Assembly: GCA_012842275.1 (NCBI GenBank)
Contig: DUSK01000001.1
Location: forward strand, 1 to 41,356
Reading direction: 5' to 3'
DNA from: Syntrophaceticus sp.
GTDB lineage: Bacteria; Bacillota; DSM-12270; Thermacetogeniales; Thermacetogeniaceae
Length of the DNA stretch: 41,356 nucleotides
The notes beneath the pieces are model-generated. The model saw only the letters and a list, made by a program, of their open reading frames with translations, was not told the origin of the DNA and did not search any database. Below are positions 1 to 8,979 of the stretch, one piece after another. Both the position numbers and the translations under genes were made by a program. Positions within the stretch are counted from its first letter, which is position 1. Each line of letters begins with the position of its first letter.

Positions 1-284
1 AAGAAAAACAGATCCCCCATGAGATGAGCAATATTTCATTATTATTAGATGTTCCTTTACAGTTCACTGTGGAATTAGGTAGAACCCAGAGGACGATTAA
101 AGATGTATTGGAACTGGGGCCGGGAGCTATTATTGAATTGGATAAAATGGCAGGGGAGGCTGTTGACATATATGTCAATGGTAAATCCATTGCCAAAGGG
201 GAAGTTGTTGTTATTGATGAAAATTACGGTGTGAGGATAACAGAAATTTTAAGTTCAAGCGAGAGGATCAGTAATTTACGGTAG
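1..284 (+). CDS. fliY: Flagellar switch protein FliY/FliN, C-terminal SpoA domain (5' end outside window)
   Basis: The reading frame is open back to the first base of the window, so the gene begins upstream. An internal ATG at 24 is unlikely to be the true start. The visible residues form a complete SpoA (FliN-type) domain, including the LLLDVPLQ and VELGRT motifs and a DIYVNGK segment. This domain builds the C-ring at the base of the flagellar motor, where CheY-P is sensed and export cargo docks. cheY follows 25 bp downstream, as in B. subtilis fliY-cheY, which favours FliY (CheC-like phosphatase region plus SpoA) over plain FliN. The missing N-terminus prevents a firm choice. Confidence 0.9.
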   Translation, partial: EKQIPHEMSNISLLLDVPLQFTVELGRTQRTIKDVLELGPGAIIELDKMAGEAVDIYVNGKSIAKGEVVVIDENYGVRITEILSSSERISNLR

Positions 285-309
285 GAATCGGTTCTGAGGA
301 GGTAAACCA

Positions 310-672
310 ATGGGTAAAAGGATACTGATTGTTGATGATGCTGCTTTTATGCGGATGATGCTAAAAGATATTTTGGTTAAAAATGGTTATATTGTTGCAG
401 GTGAAGCGGAAAATGGATCAGTTGCTGTTACCAAATATAAGGAGTTAAATCCTGATCTGGTGACAATGGATATTACCATGCCTGAGATGGATGGAATCAG
501 TGCTTTAAAAGAGATACGCAAAATTGATCCTCATGCTAATGTAATTATGTGCAGTGCCATGGGACAACAGGCCATGGTGATCGATTCTATACAGGCTGGA
601 GCAAAAGATTTTATTGTTAAACCATTCCAACCTGATCGAGTTTTAGAAGCAGTAAATAAGATTCTCGGATGA
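310..672 (+). CDS. cheY: Chemotaxis response regulator CheY
   Basis: This is a single 120-residue receiver domain with no output domain. The acidic pair is D9-D10, the phospho-acceptor is D54 in VTMDITMPEMDG, the switch Ser is S82, and the conserved Lys-Pro is K104-P105. CheY is phosphorylated by CheA and binds the motor switch to change rotation. A strong AGGAGG site precedes the ATG. It sits between the fliY/fliN-type gene and fliO, the standard position in Gram-positive fla/che operons. A stand-alone receiver for another pathway is possible in principle, but the context makes CheY near certain. Confidence 0.95.
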   Translation: MGKRILIVDDAAFMRMMLKDILVKNGYIVAGEAENGSVAVTKYKELNPDLVTMDITMPEMDGISALKEIRKIDPHANVIMCSAMGQQAMVIDSIQAGAKDFIVKPFQPDRVLEAVNKILG

Positions 673-692
673 TCACAGAGGAGATACAATTG

Positions 693-1157
693 ATGTCCTT
701 GTTCTATAATCTGATTTTATTGATGACTTCTGGCCAGTTTGAGTATTCGGAACCAGCGCTGGTTTCACCACCTAGCATAGGTTCGACTCTTCTGCGCCTG
801 ATTTTGAGTCTTCTCATTGTTATTGTACTTATCTTTCTGTTAATTAAGTTTTTACAGCGACAGATGCCTTTTACCAGGTCAGGGCGTTGGATGCGCATCC
901 TTGATCAGGTAGTCATCGGGCAAAACAGGGCCTTGATCCTGGCGGAAATTGCCGGAAAGATCTATGTGTTGGGAATTACAGAGCACAATATAACAAAACT
1001 ATTGGAAATCGATGACCCATCAAAGGTAGCCCTTTTTTCTGCTGAAGAAATGGAAGAGGTTTATTCTGACTCCCTCTGGAAGAGGACTCTGGAGCAGTTC
1101 TGTGGTGGTAATAGATTGTGGCGACTGAAGAACAGGGATTATAAGAAGGGGGACTAA
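693..1157 (+). CDS. fliO: Flagellar biosynthesis protein FliO
   Basis: This is a small bitopic membrane protein of about 154 residues. One strong transmembrane helix follows a short N-terminal segment, and a cytoplasmic FliO-type domain with the VVIGQNRALILAEI pattern comes next. FliO helps assemble the FliP ring of the flagellar type III export gate. I chose ATG 693 because a GAGGAG site lies 9 nt upstream. An in-frame ATG at 669 overlaps the cheY stop but has no ribosome binding site. The family diverges quickly, so the call rests on topology, the domain pattern and placement between cheY and fliP. Confidence 0.88.
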   Translation: MSLFYNLILLMTSGQFEYSEPALVSPPSIGSTLLRLILSLLIVIVLIFLLIKFLQRQMPFTRSGRWMRILDQVVIGQNRALILAEIAGKIYVLGITEHNITKLLEIDDPSKVALFSAEEMEEVYSDSLWKRTLEQFCGGNRLWRLKNRDYKKGD

Positions 1158-1161
1158 TCGG

Positions 1162-1935
1162 GTGCAGGGTGTAAAGAGAGTTTCCTTTTTGATGGTCATA
1201 CTTATTTCAGCAGTGTTTTTGTCGACCTGCTGGCCAAGCCCAGCACAGGCCCAACCCATCTCTGTTCCCAGTTTGACTCTGGAGGTAGGCAGTGCAGATA
1301 ATCCAGAGGAACTGACTCAAAGCCTGCAAATTTTGTTGCTCATTACCCTGCTCTCCTTAGCACCAGCGCTGCTCATTATGGTTACTTGTTTTACTCGGAT
1401 TATTGTGGTGTTCTCTTTCCTGAGGAACGCTCTGGCTACTCAGCCTATGCCGCCTAATCAGGTCTTGATCGGTTTAGCTCTGTTTCTGACCTTTTTCATT
1501 ATGGCTCCCACATGGCAGGAAATAAACCAGAATGCGCTCCAGCCTTACATCAGGGGGGAAATAACCCAGGAAAGCGCTTTTGAGCGTGGGATGGAGCCAT
1601 TACGGGATTTTATGTTTAAACAGACAAGGGAGAATGATCTGGCGCTTTTTGTGTCATTTGCTGATATACCACAGCCTAAGAATTATGATGACATACCAAA
1701 CCATGTTTTAATTCCGGCTTTTATTATCAGTGAACTGAAGACTGCCTTTCAAATAGGGTTTGTGTTATTTATACCCTTTTTGGTGATCGATATGGTTATT
1801 GCGAGCACACTGATGTCAATGGGTATGCTGATGCTGCCGCCGATGATGATCTCATTACCATTTAAAATACTGCTTTTTATTATGGTAGACGGGTGGAATC
1901 TCTTAGTGAGGGCTCTGATCTTGAGTTACTCATAA
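1162..1935 (+). CDS. fliP: Flagellar type III export gate protein FliP
   Basis: The product has 257 residues, typical of FliP. A signal peptide (hydrophobic run at about residues 8-22, AQA at 28-30) is followed by four membrane segments. The family signatures FTRIIVVFSFLRNAL and GFVLFIPFLVIDMVIAS are both present. FliP forms the pentameric core of the export gate with FliQ and FliR in the cytoplasmic membrane. The start is GTG, preceded by a GGGGGA site. It follows fliO by 4 bp. A 93-bp gap to fliQ is unusually wide for this otherwise tightly packed operon. Confidence 0.97.
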   Translation: MQGVKRVSFLMVILISAVFLSTCWPSPAQAQPISVPSLTLEVGSADNPEELTQSLQILLLITLLSLAPALLIMVTCFTRIIVVFSFLRNALATQPMPPNQVLIGLALFLTFFIMAPTWQEINQNALQPYIRGEITQESAFERGMEPLRDFMFKQTRENDLALFVSFADIPQPKNYDDIPNHVLIPAFIISELKTAFQIGFVLFIPFLVIDMVIASTLMSMGMLMLPPMMISLPFKILLFIMVDGWNLLVRALILSYS

Positions 1936-1940
1936 AATTT

Positions 1941-1967
1941 AGTATGCTTTTATGCTATTGGCATACT
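1941..1967. repeat. Inverted repeat in the fliP-fliQ gap
   Basis: AGTATGC (1941-1947) and GCATACT (1961-1967) form a perfect 7-bp stem with a 13-nt loop. No T-run follows, so it is not a classical terminator. It could be an RNA processing or stability element, or an operator. It lies in the only sizeable gap between the export-gate genes. Confidence 0.4.
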
Positions 1968-2028
1968 GTAATCAACTTTAACTATAGTTAGACCATATTA
2001 ATCATTTGTTTATGGGATGTGATTTCCT

Positions 2029-2298
2029 GTGACTGAAAACCTTGTGATCACATTAGCTAGGGAAGCCCTTTATGCTGTCCTTTTGGTTTCAGCACCTCTC
2101 TTGGGTGTTAGTCTCTTGGTGGGATTATTGGTCAGCCTGTTTCAGGCAACTACACAGATTCAGGAACAAACACTGGCTTTTGTCCCGAAAATCATCGCTG
2201 TCTTAGTAACAGCTGTTATTTTTGCGCCGTGGATATTGAAAATTATGGTTTCCTTCACCCAGAATCTGATGCTCAACATGTCAGTTTGGGCCAAATAA
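2029..2298 (+). CDS. fliQ: Flagellar type III export gate protein FliQ
   Basis: This 89-residue protein has two transmembrane helices, the standard FliQ size. The conserved region SLFQATTQIQEQTLAFVPK lies between the helices. FliQ packs around the FliP/FliR core to form the export channel entrance. The start is GTG with a GGGATGTGA-like site. It is separated from fliP by 93 bp and from fliR by 11 bp. Confidence 0.96.
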   Translation: MTENLVITLAREALYAVLLVSAPLLGVSLLVGLLVSLFQATTQIQEQTLAFVPKIIAVLVTAVIFAPWILKIMVSFTQNLMLNMSVWAK

Positions 2299-2309
2299 TG
2301 GTGTAGAGT

Positions 2310-3092
2310 ATGGATTTTATCACTTTATTATTGCAAAAAGCTGATATTTACCTGTTGTTCTTTGGGAGAACAGCTGGTCTTTTTGTGACAGCTATTCCCT
2401 TTAACAGCAGCCATATTCCAGTGCAGGTCAAGATCTGGCTTGCTGCTGTGACAGCATTTTTTTTGTTTGTTATTTACTGGCAGGAACCAATAGGGGTAGC
2501 CCCTGATTTAATCGGGTATCTGCTGCAGTTTTTAGGAGAACTGATGATCGGTGCAGCATTGGGATTTCTCACCCATCTGGCCTTTGCGATTTTTCAATTG
2601 GCGGGACAGATTCTTGATATGCAGACTGGTTTCGGTATTGTGAATGTCATTGATCCCAGCACTGGTACACCTGTACCAGTGATCGGGAATTTTAAGTATA
2701 TAGTTGCCTTTATCTTATTCTTATCGATCAACGGGCATCACTATCTCTTGGCTGCCCTTGCGAAAAGCTATCATTATTTGCCGTTAGGTACAGCACATAT
2801 ATCTGGACCATTGGTTAGTTGGGTGATGGGGTTAGCAGGACAGATGTTCAGTTCTGCTTTTATGATTGCCCTGCCTGTACTCGGGGCGCTGTTTATTGCT
2901 GATCTAGCCTTGGGTGTGATCGCCCGTACTGTACCTCAAATGAATGTTTTTCTGGTTGGCTTGCCCCTGAAAATAGGGTTGGGAATCGCTTTGGTATTAT
3001 TGATGGTTCCTCTATTTGTGTGGGCTTTCGGCCGTGTCTTTGAGGGGTTATTTGAAAACCTGTTGAAGATGCTGATCCTTTTGGGAAGGTGA
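2310..3092 (+). CDS. fliR: Flagellar type III export gate protein FliR
   Basis: This is a 260-residue polytopic protein with about six hydrophobic segments, matching FliR in length. Family features include FGRTAGLFVTAIPFNS near the N-terminus, FQLAGQILDMQTGFGI around residue 95, and the C-terminal IARTVPQMNVFLVGLPLK stretch. FliR supplies one subunit to the FliP5Q4R1 export gate. The ATG has only a weak ribosome binding site, which suggests translational coupling to fliQ. flhB begins 4 bp after the stop. Confidence 0.96.
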   Translation: MDFITLLLQKADIYLLFFGRTAGLFVTAIPFNSSHIPVQVKIWLAAVTAFFLFVIYWQEPIGVAPDLIGYLLQFLGELMIGAALGFLTHLAFAIFQLAGQILDMQTGFGIVNVIDPSTGTPVPVIGNFKYIVAFILFLSINGHHYLLAALAKSYHYLPLGTAHISGPLVSWVMGLAGQMFSSAFMIALPVLGALFIADLALGVIARTVPQMNVFLVGLPLKIGLGIALVLLMVPLFVWAFGRVFEGLFENLLKMLILLGR

Positions 3093-3096
3093 CCAA

Positions 3097-4206
3097 TTGC
3101 TCTCCTGTGTAGAAAGATTCGATCTTCAGCTTTTTGCTGAAGACCGTACAGAAAAGGCAACACCACGGCGCAGGGAAGAAGCGCGCAGAAAGGGCCAGGT
3201 TGTCCGCAGTATTGAGGTCAATTCGGCTGTTATTCTGCTGTGTACCTTTTTGTTTTTAAAATTATTTGCTCCCTGGATAGGTAAAATGGTTGCAGCTTTT
3301 TCAACAAATATTTTCAGCAGTTATCTGCTTGAGGAGCTTAATTATACAACACTATACAACTTAACCATTTACACTGCAGCAGTTTTCTTTCAGGTTTGTT
3401 TGCCTGTAATGGCTGTTGCAGCAGGTGCGGGGTTAACCGCTAACCTGTTTCAGGTGGGACTGCTTTTTACCAGTGAGCCTCTTTCTCCTAAATTGGAGCG
3501 CATTAACCCCATCAGCGGTTTTAAGCGCATATTTTCCAGAAGGGCACTGGTAGAACTAATAAAGTCAGTAGCCAAAGTAGTTATGATCGGGTATCTGGTA
3601 TACAGCACCATTAAGGCAAATACTGACCTCTTTCCCCTTTTAATCAATATGAGCATAGCTGATGCGGTAACAGAGATTGGCTCATTGGCAAGTACTATTG
3701 TACTGCGTATTGGCTTGCTGCTCCTGCTGTTAGCTGGTTTTGATTACGCTTTTCAGTACTGGGAGCATGAAAAGTCATTGCGTATGACAAAGAAGGAATT
3801 AAAGGACGAATACAAGCAGTATGAGGGTGATCCTCTGATCAAAAGCAGAATGCGCCAGCGGCAGAGGCAGATTTCTTACAGCAGAATGATGCAGCAGGTT
3901 CCCCGGGCTGATGTGGTTATTACCAACCCGACTCATTATGCTGTTGCTCTGCGCTATTCTCCGGAGGAATCCCCAGCACCTGTTGTTCTGGCCAAGGGAG
4001 TGGATGCTTTAGCCCTGCGTATCATAGAGATTGCCCGGGATGAGGGAATTGTTATTTTTGAAGACCCCCCTTTGGCCCAAGTTCTTTACAAAACAGTGGA
4101 TGTTAATCAGACAATTCCTGCAGAACTATATGAGGCTGTGGCTAGTGTGCTGGCCTTTGTCTATAGATTGAGACCTGATTATATGCGCAGGATGGGGGTG
4201 AGCTAA
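3097..4206 (+). CDS. flhB: Flagellar export substrate-specificity switch protein FlhB
   Basis: The product has 369 residues. A charged N-terminus (EDRTEKATPRRREEARRKGQ) is followed by four transmembrane helices, a linker, and the cytoplasmic domain carrying the autocleavage site N277-P278-T279-H280. In characterised homologues cleavage between N and P switches export from hook/rod to filament substrates. The start is TTG just after the fliR stop. The stop overlaps the flhA start by one base. All expected parts are present. Confidence 0.97.
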   Translation: MLSCVERFDLQLFAEDRTEKATPRRREEARRKGQVVRSIEVNSAVILLCTFLFLKLFAPWIGKMVAAFSTNIFSSYLLEELNYTTLYNLTIYTAAVFFQVCLPVMAVAAGAGLTANLFQVGLLFTSEPLSPKLERINPISGFKRIFSRRALVELIKSVAKVVMIGYLVYSTIKANTDLFPLLINMSIADAVTEIGSLASTIVLRIGLLLLLLAGFDYAFQYWEHEKSLRMTKKELKDEYKQYEGDPLIKSRMRQRQRQISYSRMMQQVPRADVVITNPTHYAVALRYSPEESPAPVVLAKGVDALALRIIEIARDEGIVIFEDPPLAQVLYKTVDVNQTIPAELYEAVASVLAFVYRLRPDYMRRMGVS

Positions 4207-6272
4207 TGATATCTGTAGCACCTGAAAGCAGCCGCTTTGCCCGGTATGGTGATCTTCTCGTAGCTGTGTTTATCGTTTTTTCTGTGATGATGATGATCAT
4301 CCCGCTTCCTGCATCGTTGTTGAGTTTTCTGCTGATTATTAATATAACACTATCTCTGCTGATCCTGCTGGTGGCTTTGTTTACTCAGGAAGTATTGGAT
4401 TTTTCGGTTTTTCCAGCACTGCTTCTGGTGATGACACTATTTCGTCTCTGTTTAAATATATCCACAACCCGTTTGATTTTGTTGCATGCTTATGCCGGTG
4501 AGGTTATTCAAAAGTTTGGCGGATTTGTTATCGGGAATAATCCGGTGGTTGGTTTTATAATCTTTCTTATCCTTGTGGTTATTCAGTTTATCGTGATCAC
4601 AAAAGGAGCTGAGCGTGTTTCTGAAGTAGCTGCGCGTTTTACCCTGGATGCAATGCCAGGTAAGCAGATGAGTATTGATGCGGATCTCAGTGCTGGTCTT
4701 ATTACAGAAAGCGAAGCAAAGGAAAGAAGAGCAAAGATCCAGCAGGAGGCGGATTTTTATGGCGCTATGGATGGTGCAAGTAAATTTGTGCGTGGGGATG
4801 CAATTGCAGCAATTGTTATTGTTGTGATCAATATATTAGGGGGGTTTTTGATCGGGTTGGTGCAGAAAGGAATGGATTTTCAGCAGGCTTTGCAGACCTA
4901 TACAGTGCTCACTGTTGGAGATGGTCTCGTTACTCAAATACCCGCTCTGCTGGTATCTACCAGCGCAGGTATTATTGTCACCAGGGCTGCGGCTGATTCA
5001 ACTTTCGGTATAGACCTGACGAAACAGTTGTTTAGCTATCCTCGAGCGATGGCTATTGCAGGGGGGCTCCTGTTATTCCTGGGTATTTGTGGCCTCCCAT
5101 TTGTGCCTATTTTAATCATATCCGGTGCTCTTTTTGGTATGTCCTATTTGCTGAATCGTTCTTTGGTAAATGCAAAAATTGAAGAAGAAGAAAGAATTCG
5201 CGCCAGGGAGCTTGAAGAGGCCAAAAAACCGGAGCATGTGTTTTCACTGGTTCAAGTGGATCCCCTGGAGGTAGAATTGGGTTACAATCTGCTTCCTTTA
5301 GTTGATGAAAAACAAGAAGGTGACCTGCTTGATCGGATAGTTTTGATCAGGCGCCAGATCGCTCTGGACTTTGGTTTTATAGTACCGCCCATCCGCTTGC
5401 GTGATAATATGCAGTTATCACCGAATGATTATGTAATTAAGGTGAAAGGTGTAGAGGTAGGAAAGGGTAATTTGGTTCTTAATCACTGTTTAGTACTGGG
5501 TCATGATGTCCAGGAAAAATTGGAGGGAATAAAAACCACTGATCCCACTTTTGGTCTTCCAGCTCTTTGGATTCCTGTCAGCCGTAAAGAGGAAGCAGAA
5601 CTGACAGGCTATACTGTGGTGGATACCATATCTGTGCTGGCCACCCATCTCACCGAAATAATCAAAAAATACGCCCATGAAATACTCAGCAGACAGGATG
5701 TACAAAACCTGCTGGATCACGTCAAGAAAACCAATCCTGCTGTTGTTAATGAATTATACCCTGAACTGCTTAATTTGGGTGAGATTCAGAAAGTGCTTGG
5801 TAATCTGTTGAGAGAGGGGGTAGCCATCAGGGATCTGGTGACTATTCTGGAAGCACTGTCAGATGCGGCTCGTGCCACAAAAATCCCAGAGTTATTGACC
5901 GAATATGTGCGCCAATCGTTAGGGAGGCAAATTATTGCTCCCTATTTAGTCGATCATAAATTGTTTGTTTTAACCCTTGATCCGGAACTGGAGCAGGTCA
6001 TTAAAAATGGCATTCAGCAGAATGAACAGGGATCTTTCTTGGCTCTAGAACCACAGACAACCCAAAAGCTTTTGAGCAGCTTGGTGGATTGGACAGGCAG
6101 GGTGATGAATGCTGGACACCAGCCTGTGGTTCTTTGTTCTCCGGTTGTGAGGTATCACCTAAAGCGTTTGACTGAGAAGATGATCCCCAATTTAACTGTT
6201 CTGTCATATAATGAACTTCTTCCAGATATCAATGTTGAATCGCTGGGGATGGTGAGTATTGATGAAAATTAA
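4206..6272 (+). CDS. flhA: Flagellar type III export gate protein FlhA
   Basis: The product has 688 residues. An N-terminal membrane half of about eight helices (to about residue 320) carries the FHIPEP-family signature RFTLDAMPGKQMSIDADL near residue 145. A linker and the C-terminal cytoplasmic domain follow; the latter forms the nonameric ring that docks chaperone-substrate complexes. It overlaps flhB by 1 bp, and its last codons overlap the ribosome binding region of flhF, so the three genes are probably translationally coupled. Confidence 0.97.
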   Translation: MISVAPESSRFARYGDLLVAVFIVFSVMMMIIPLPASLLSFLLIINITLSLLILLVALFTQEVLDFSVFPALLLVMTLFRLCLNISTTRLILLHAYAGEVIQKFGGFVIGNNPVVGFIIFLILVVIQFIVITKGAERVSEVAARFTLDAMPGKQMSIDADLSAGLITESEAKERRAKIQQEADFYGAMDGASKFVRGDAIAAIVIVVINILGGFLIGLVQKGMDFQQALQTYTVLTVGDGLVTQIPALLVSTSAGIIVTRAAADSTFGIDLTKQLFSYPRAMAIAGGLLLFLGICGLPFVPILIISGALFGMSYLLNRSLVNAKIEEEERIRARELEEAKKPEHVFSLVQVDPLEVELGYNLLPLVDEKQEGDLLDRIVLIRRQIALDFGFIVPPIRLRDNMQLSPNDYVIKVKGVEVGKGNLVLNHCLVLGHDVQEKLEGIKTTDPTFGLPALWIPVSRKEEAELTGYTVVDTISVLATHLTEIIKKYAHEILSRQDVQNLLDHVKKTNPAVVNELYPELLNLGEIQKVLGNLLREGVAIRDLVTILEALSDAARATKIPELLTEYVRQSLGRQIIAPYLVDHKLFVLTLDPELEQVIKNGIQQNEQGSFLALEPQTTQKLLSSLVDWTGRVMNAGHQPVVLCSPVVRYHLKRLTEKMIPNLTVLSYNELLPDINVESLGMVSIDEN

Positions 6273-7449
6273 GCGTTTTGTAGCTGAAGATATGCAGGGT
6301 GCTCTCAACCAGGTTAAAGATGCTTTCGGCGGGAATGCGCTTATTTTGCAGACCAGGCGCTTTCGCCAGGGAGGAATATTTGGTTTCTTTGGCAAGAATC
6401 TTGTGGAAGTAACAGCTGCAATGGCAGATGGAGATGAACTCCCTCTGCAAAATGAGTATACTGCTCATCAGATCCCTGTAAAGGCAAAACTCATACCGGA
6501 AAAAAAGGAAGAGGTCATACAGGATTTCAGTTTAAAAGAAGAAATTCAGGATATCAAATCAATGCTCGGCCAAATGATGTTGGGCTTAGAGGCAAGCACC
6601 GCTTCCAGCAGCAGTTATCCAAAAAACTTCCAATTATTATACAGGACCCTTAGATTCGGTGATGTGGATGAAAAATTAGCACACCGCTTAATAAAACAAA
6701 CAATGGAGAGTATTCCGCCCTCTAGTTGGGATGATTATGAAAAAGTTCATCAAGCAGTGGTGGACGAAATAGCAGACTGTTTCCCCATCTCTTTCCCGAT
6801 CAGCTATCGAAAGGGTAGCAAAAGAAAGCGGATCATTGCACTGGTGGGCCCAACAGGGGTTGGGAAAACAACTACCATCGCTAAATTGGCAGCTAAGTTT
6901 TCAATTTTAGAAAAGAAGAAAGTAGCTTTGGTGACTATAGATACCTATCGGGTGGCAGCGGTGGAACAGCTGAAAACCTATGCTGATCTGTTAGCTGTGC
7001 CTATGGAGACTGCCAGCACTCCCAAACAGCTTCAGGAAGCGCTTTTGAGAAATGAAGGTAATGATCTTATTTTGGTGGATACAGCTGGAAGAAGTCCTTT
7101 AGATGAAATTGCCATGGCTGAGTTAAAGTCCTTTTTGAGTGTCTGTCCTGAAATAGAGATCTTCCTTGTCTTGTGTGCCACAACAAAGCAGGCTGATCTG
7201 TGGGAGATTATAGGGCGTTTTAGTCAGCTTCCGATCAAACAGTTGATTTTCACCAAACTAGATGAAACTCTTAGGTATGGGGTGATCCTAAATGTAGTAT
7301 GCGGCATGCGGAAGGGATTGGCATATGTTACTACAGGACAGGATGTGCCGGATGATATTGAAGTCGCTGACCCGATTAAACTTGCTCAGTTAATATTGCA
7401 GGTGAATGATAATGAACGATCAGGCCGAAAAATTAAGGCGACTTACTAG
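6262..7449 (+). CDS. flhF: Flagellar GTPase FlhF (SRP-type)
   Basis: The product has 395 residues from ATG 6262, which has a GGTGAG site 5 nt upstream. The adjacent TTG at 6259 is a less likely start. The N-terminal region begins MKIKRFVAEDMQ, as in the family. The SRP-type NG GTPase follows: P-loop G196-PTGVGKTT, DTAGR at 273-277 and TKLD at 331-334. FlhF governs where the flagellum is built, and its GTPase is stimulated by FlhG. The gene overlaps the flhA end by 11 bp and flhG by 38 bp. Confidence 0.96.
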   Translation: MKIKRFVAEDMQGALNQVKDAFGGNALILQTRRFRQGGIFGFFGKNLVEVTAAMADGDELPLQNEYTAHQIPVKAKLIPEKKEEVIQDFSLKEEIQDIKSMLGQMMLGLEASTASSSSYPKNFQLLYRTLRFGDVDEKLAHRLIKQTMESIPPSSWDDYEKVHQAVVDEIADCFPISFPISYRKGSKRKRIIALVGPTGVGKTTTIAKLAAKFSILEKKKVALVTIDTYRVAAVEQLKTYADLLAVPMETASTPKQLQEALLRNEGNDLILVDTAGRSPLDEIAMAELKSFLSVCPEIEIFLVLCATTKQADLWEIIGRFSQLPIKQLIFTKLDETLRYGVILNVVCGMRKGLAYVTTGQDVPDDIEVADPIKLAQLILQVNDNERSGRKIKATY

Positions 7450-8323
7450 GGCTTTACCCAAAAAAAAGTTTGTCCACCAGGCTCTGGAAAGCAGCAGTCA
7501 GAAATGCCGCATTATTGCGGTTACCAGTGGCAAAGGTGGGGTAGGTAAAACAAATATTGCTTTAGCAATATCCCTGATACTGGCTAAAGCCAAATACCGG
7601 GTGCTTCTTTTGGATGCTGACCTGGGATTGGCGAATATCGATGTGCTTTTAGGATTGTTGCCTAAATACAATTTAACCCATGTGATTAAGGGCGAATGCA
7701 GTTTGAAGGATATTATAGTCCAGGGTCCTGAGGGGCTGCAGATCATACCTGGTGGCTCAGGTATTGAAGAACTGGCTAATATTGAGCCCTCTGTTCTGCA
7801 AAACCTGCTTCAGGATATAGCAGCTTTGGATAAAAAAGTGGATTACTTGGTGATCGATACAGCTGCAGGCATTAACAATCAGGTTTTGGCTATTACCCTT
7901 GCAGCACATGAAATACTCCTGATTACTACTCCAGAGCCTACTGCCCTTACAGATGCCTATGGATTGATTAAAGTTTTAAAAAAACACTCAGCAGCGGGAC
8001 ATATTAACCTGGTCATAAACATGGTAAAGGATATAGAGGATGGTCAAGCTGCCGCTCAAAAACTGATAAGTGTTTCCAAACAGTTTTTAAATATCAACTT
8101 AGGATTGGCAGGTTATGTGCCTTTTGACAAAGCAGTGCAGGAAGCTATCAGGCAGAATCAGTCATATATTTTAGCCTATCCCAGGTCACCGGCGTCTTTG
8201 CGTACCTGGAGGATCGCTTCTCTGCTGGGTGGACTTGGACAAAACTCCACCGGGATTCAGGACTTTATTAAGAATATTATATTCTTTTTCAGAGGAGAGC
8301 GGCCGGAAGGAGGGGACTGGTGA
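7412..8323 (+). CDS. flhG: MinD-type ATPase FlhG (YlxH), flagellar number regulator
   Basis: This ParA/MinD-family ATPase of 303 residues has the deviant Walker A motif K41-GGVGKT. The N-terminus MNDQAEKLRRL contains the DQAxxLR activator helix, which in studied homologues stimulates FlhF GTPase activity, and this supports a working pair. The C-terminal helix region ends with several basic/hydrophobic residues consistent with membrane contact. I chose ATG 7412, six nt after AGGTGA; ATG 7406 would leave no spacing. It lies inside the flhF 3' end. Confidence 0.94.
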   Translation: MNDQAEKLRRLTRALPKKKFVHQALESSSQKCRIIAVTSGKGGVGKTNIALAISLILAKAKYRVLLLDADLGLANIDVLLGLLPKYNLTHVIKGECSLKDIIVQGPEGLQIIPGGSGIEELANIEPSVLQNLLQDIAALDKKVDYLVIDTAAGINNQVLAITLAAHEILLITTPEPTALTDAYGLIKVLKKHSAAGHINLVINMVKDIEDGQAAAQKLISVSKQFLNINLGLAGYVPFDKAVQEAIRQNQSYILAYPRSPASLRTWRIASLLGGLGQNSTGIQDFIKNIIFFFRGERPEGGDW

Positions 8324-8324
8324 T

Positions 8325-8969
8325 ATGTTCAAAGAAGCTCCGCAGGTGAAACAGATGGTCAATGTTGTTCTAGATGATGGACATCCCTTTGCAGGCAGTT
8401 ATCCTTGTATAGTGAAAGAAATAACCGCAAAGGCATTGGTTCTCATTGCTCCGGTGGATAAAGGGGAAGCGGTTCCAATCAATGTTGGTGACGAGATAAC
8501 TGTTAATTACTGGTTGGGGACAAAGTTGTACACCTTTAGATCAGAAGTGGTTGCTGTCAACCAAGAATATCAACAAACCATAACAGTAGCATGGCCCCGC
8601 AAAAAAGAGCATTTACAGAGAAGAAATTTCTTAAGGGTTCAGGCTGAAATTCCTGTTGCCTTTGCTCTGGTTGGAGGGGATGATATCTACCATGCCAGTA
8701 CTTTGAACATTAGCGGGGGAGGGGTATTAGTAAAATCTCCGATCCAGCTTAAGGTCAATGATGAACTGGATATACAGTTAACAATTCCGGGTAAGGGTGT
8801 TATAGATACAGTGGGAAGGGTTGTACGCTGTGAGGTAAGCAAGGGGCCTGGGGGGCAGTTTTTTATGGTGGGAGTCGATTTTACGGTGATCAATGAAAGG
8901 GATCGTGAGCGAATTATAGGATATGTATTAGAAAGAGAGCGCTATTTTAATAAAAGGCGCTTGCTTTAA
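8325..8969 (+). CDS. PilZ-domain c-di-GMP receptor, YcgR/MotI(YpfA)-like flagellar brake
   Basis: The product is 214 residues from ATG 8325, with an AAGGAGGGG site upstream. The open frame extends to 8229 inside flhG but without a good start. The N-terminal part (about 1-95) is the YcgR/PilZN-like beta domain. The C-terminal PilZ domain (about 98-205) carries both c-di-GMP motifs: R100xxxR104, and N128-I-S130-G-G-G133 as the (D/N)xSxxG box. Proteins of this type bind c-di-GMP and act on the motor. It sits between flhG and cheA, where B. subtilis has cheB. Ligand binding is inferred from intact motifs. Family assignment is firm; the brake role is inference. Confidence 0.88.
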   Translation: MFKEAPQVKQMVNVVLDDGHPFAGSYPCIVKEITAKALVLIAPVDKGEAVPINVGDEITVNYWLGTKLYTFRSEVVAVNQEYQQTITVAWPRKKEHLQRRNFLRVQAEIPVAFALVGGDDIYHASTLNISGGGVLVKSPIQLKVNDELDIQLTIPGKGVIDTVGRVVRCEVSKGPGGQFFMVGVDFTVINERDRERIIGYVLERERYFNKRRLL

Positions 8970-8979
8970 GGGAGTTAAC

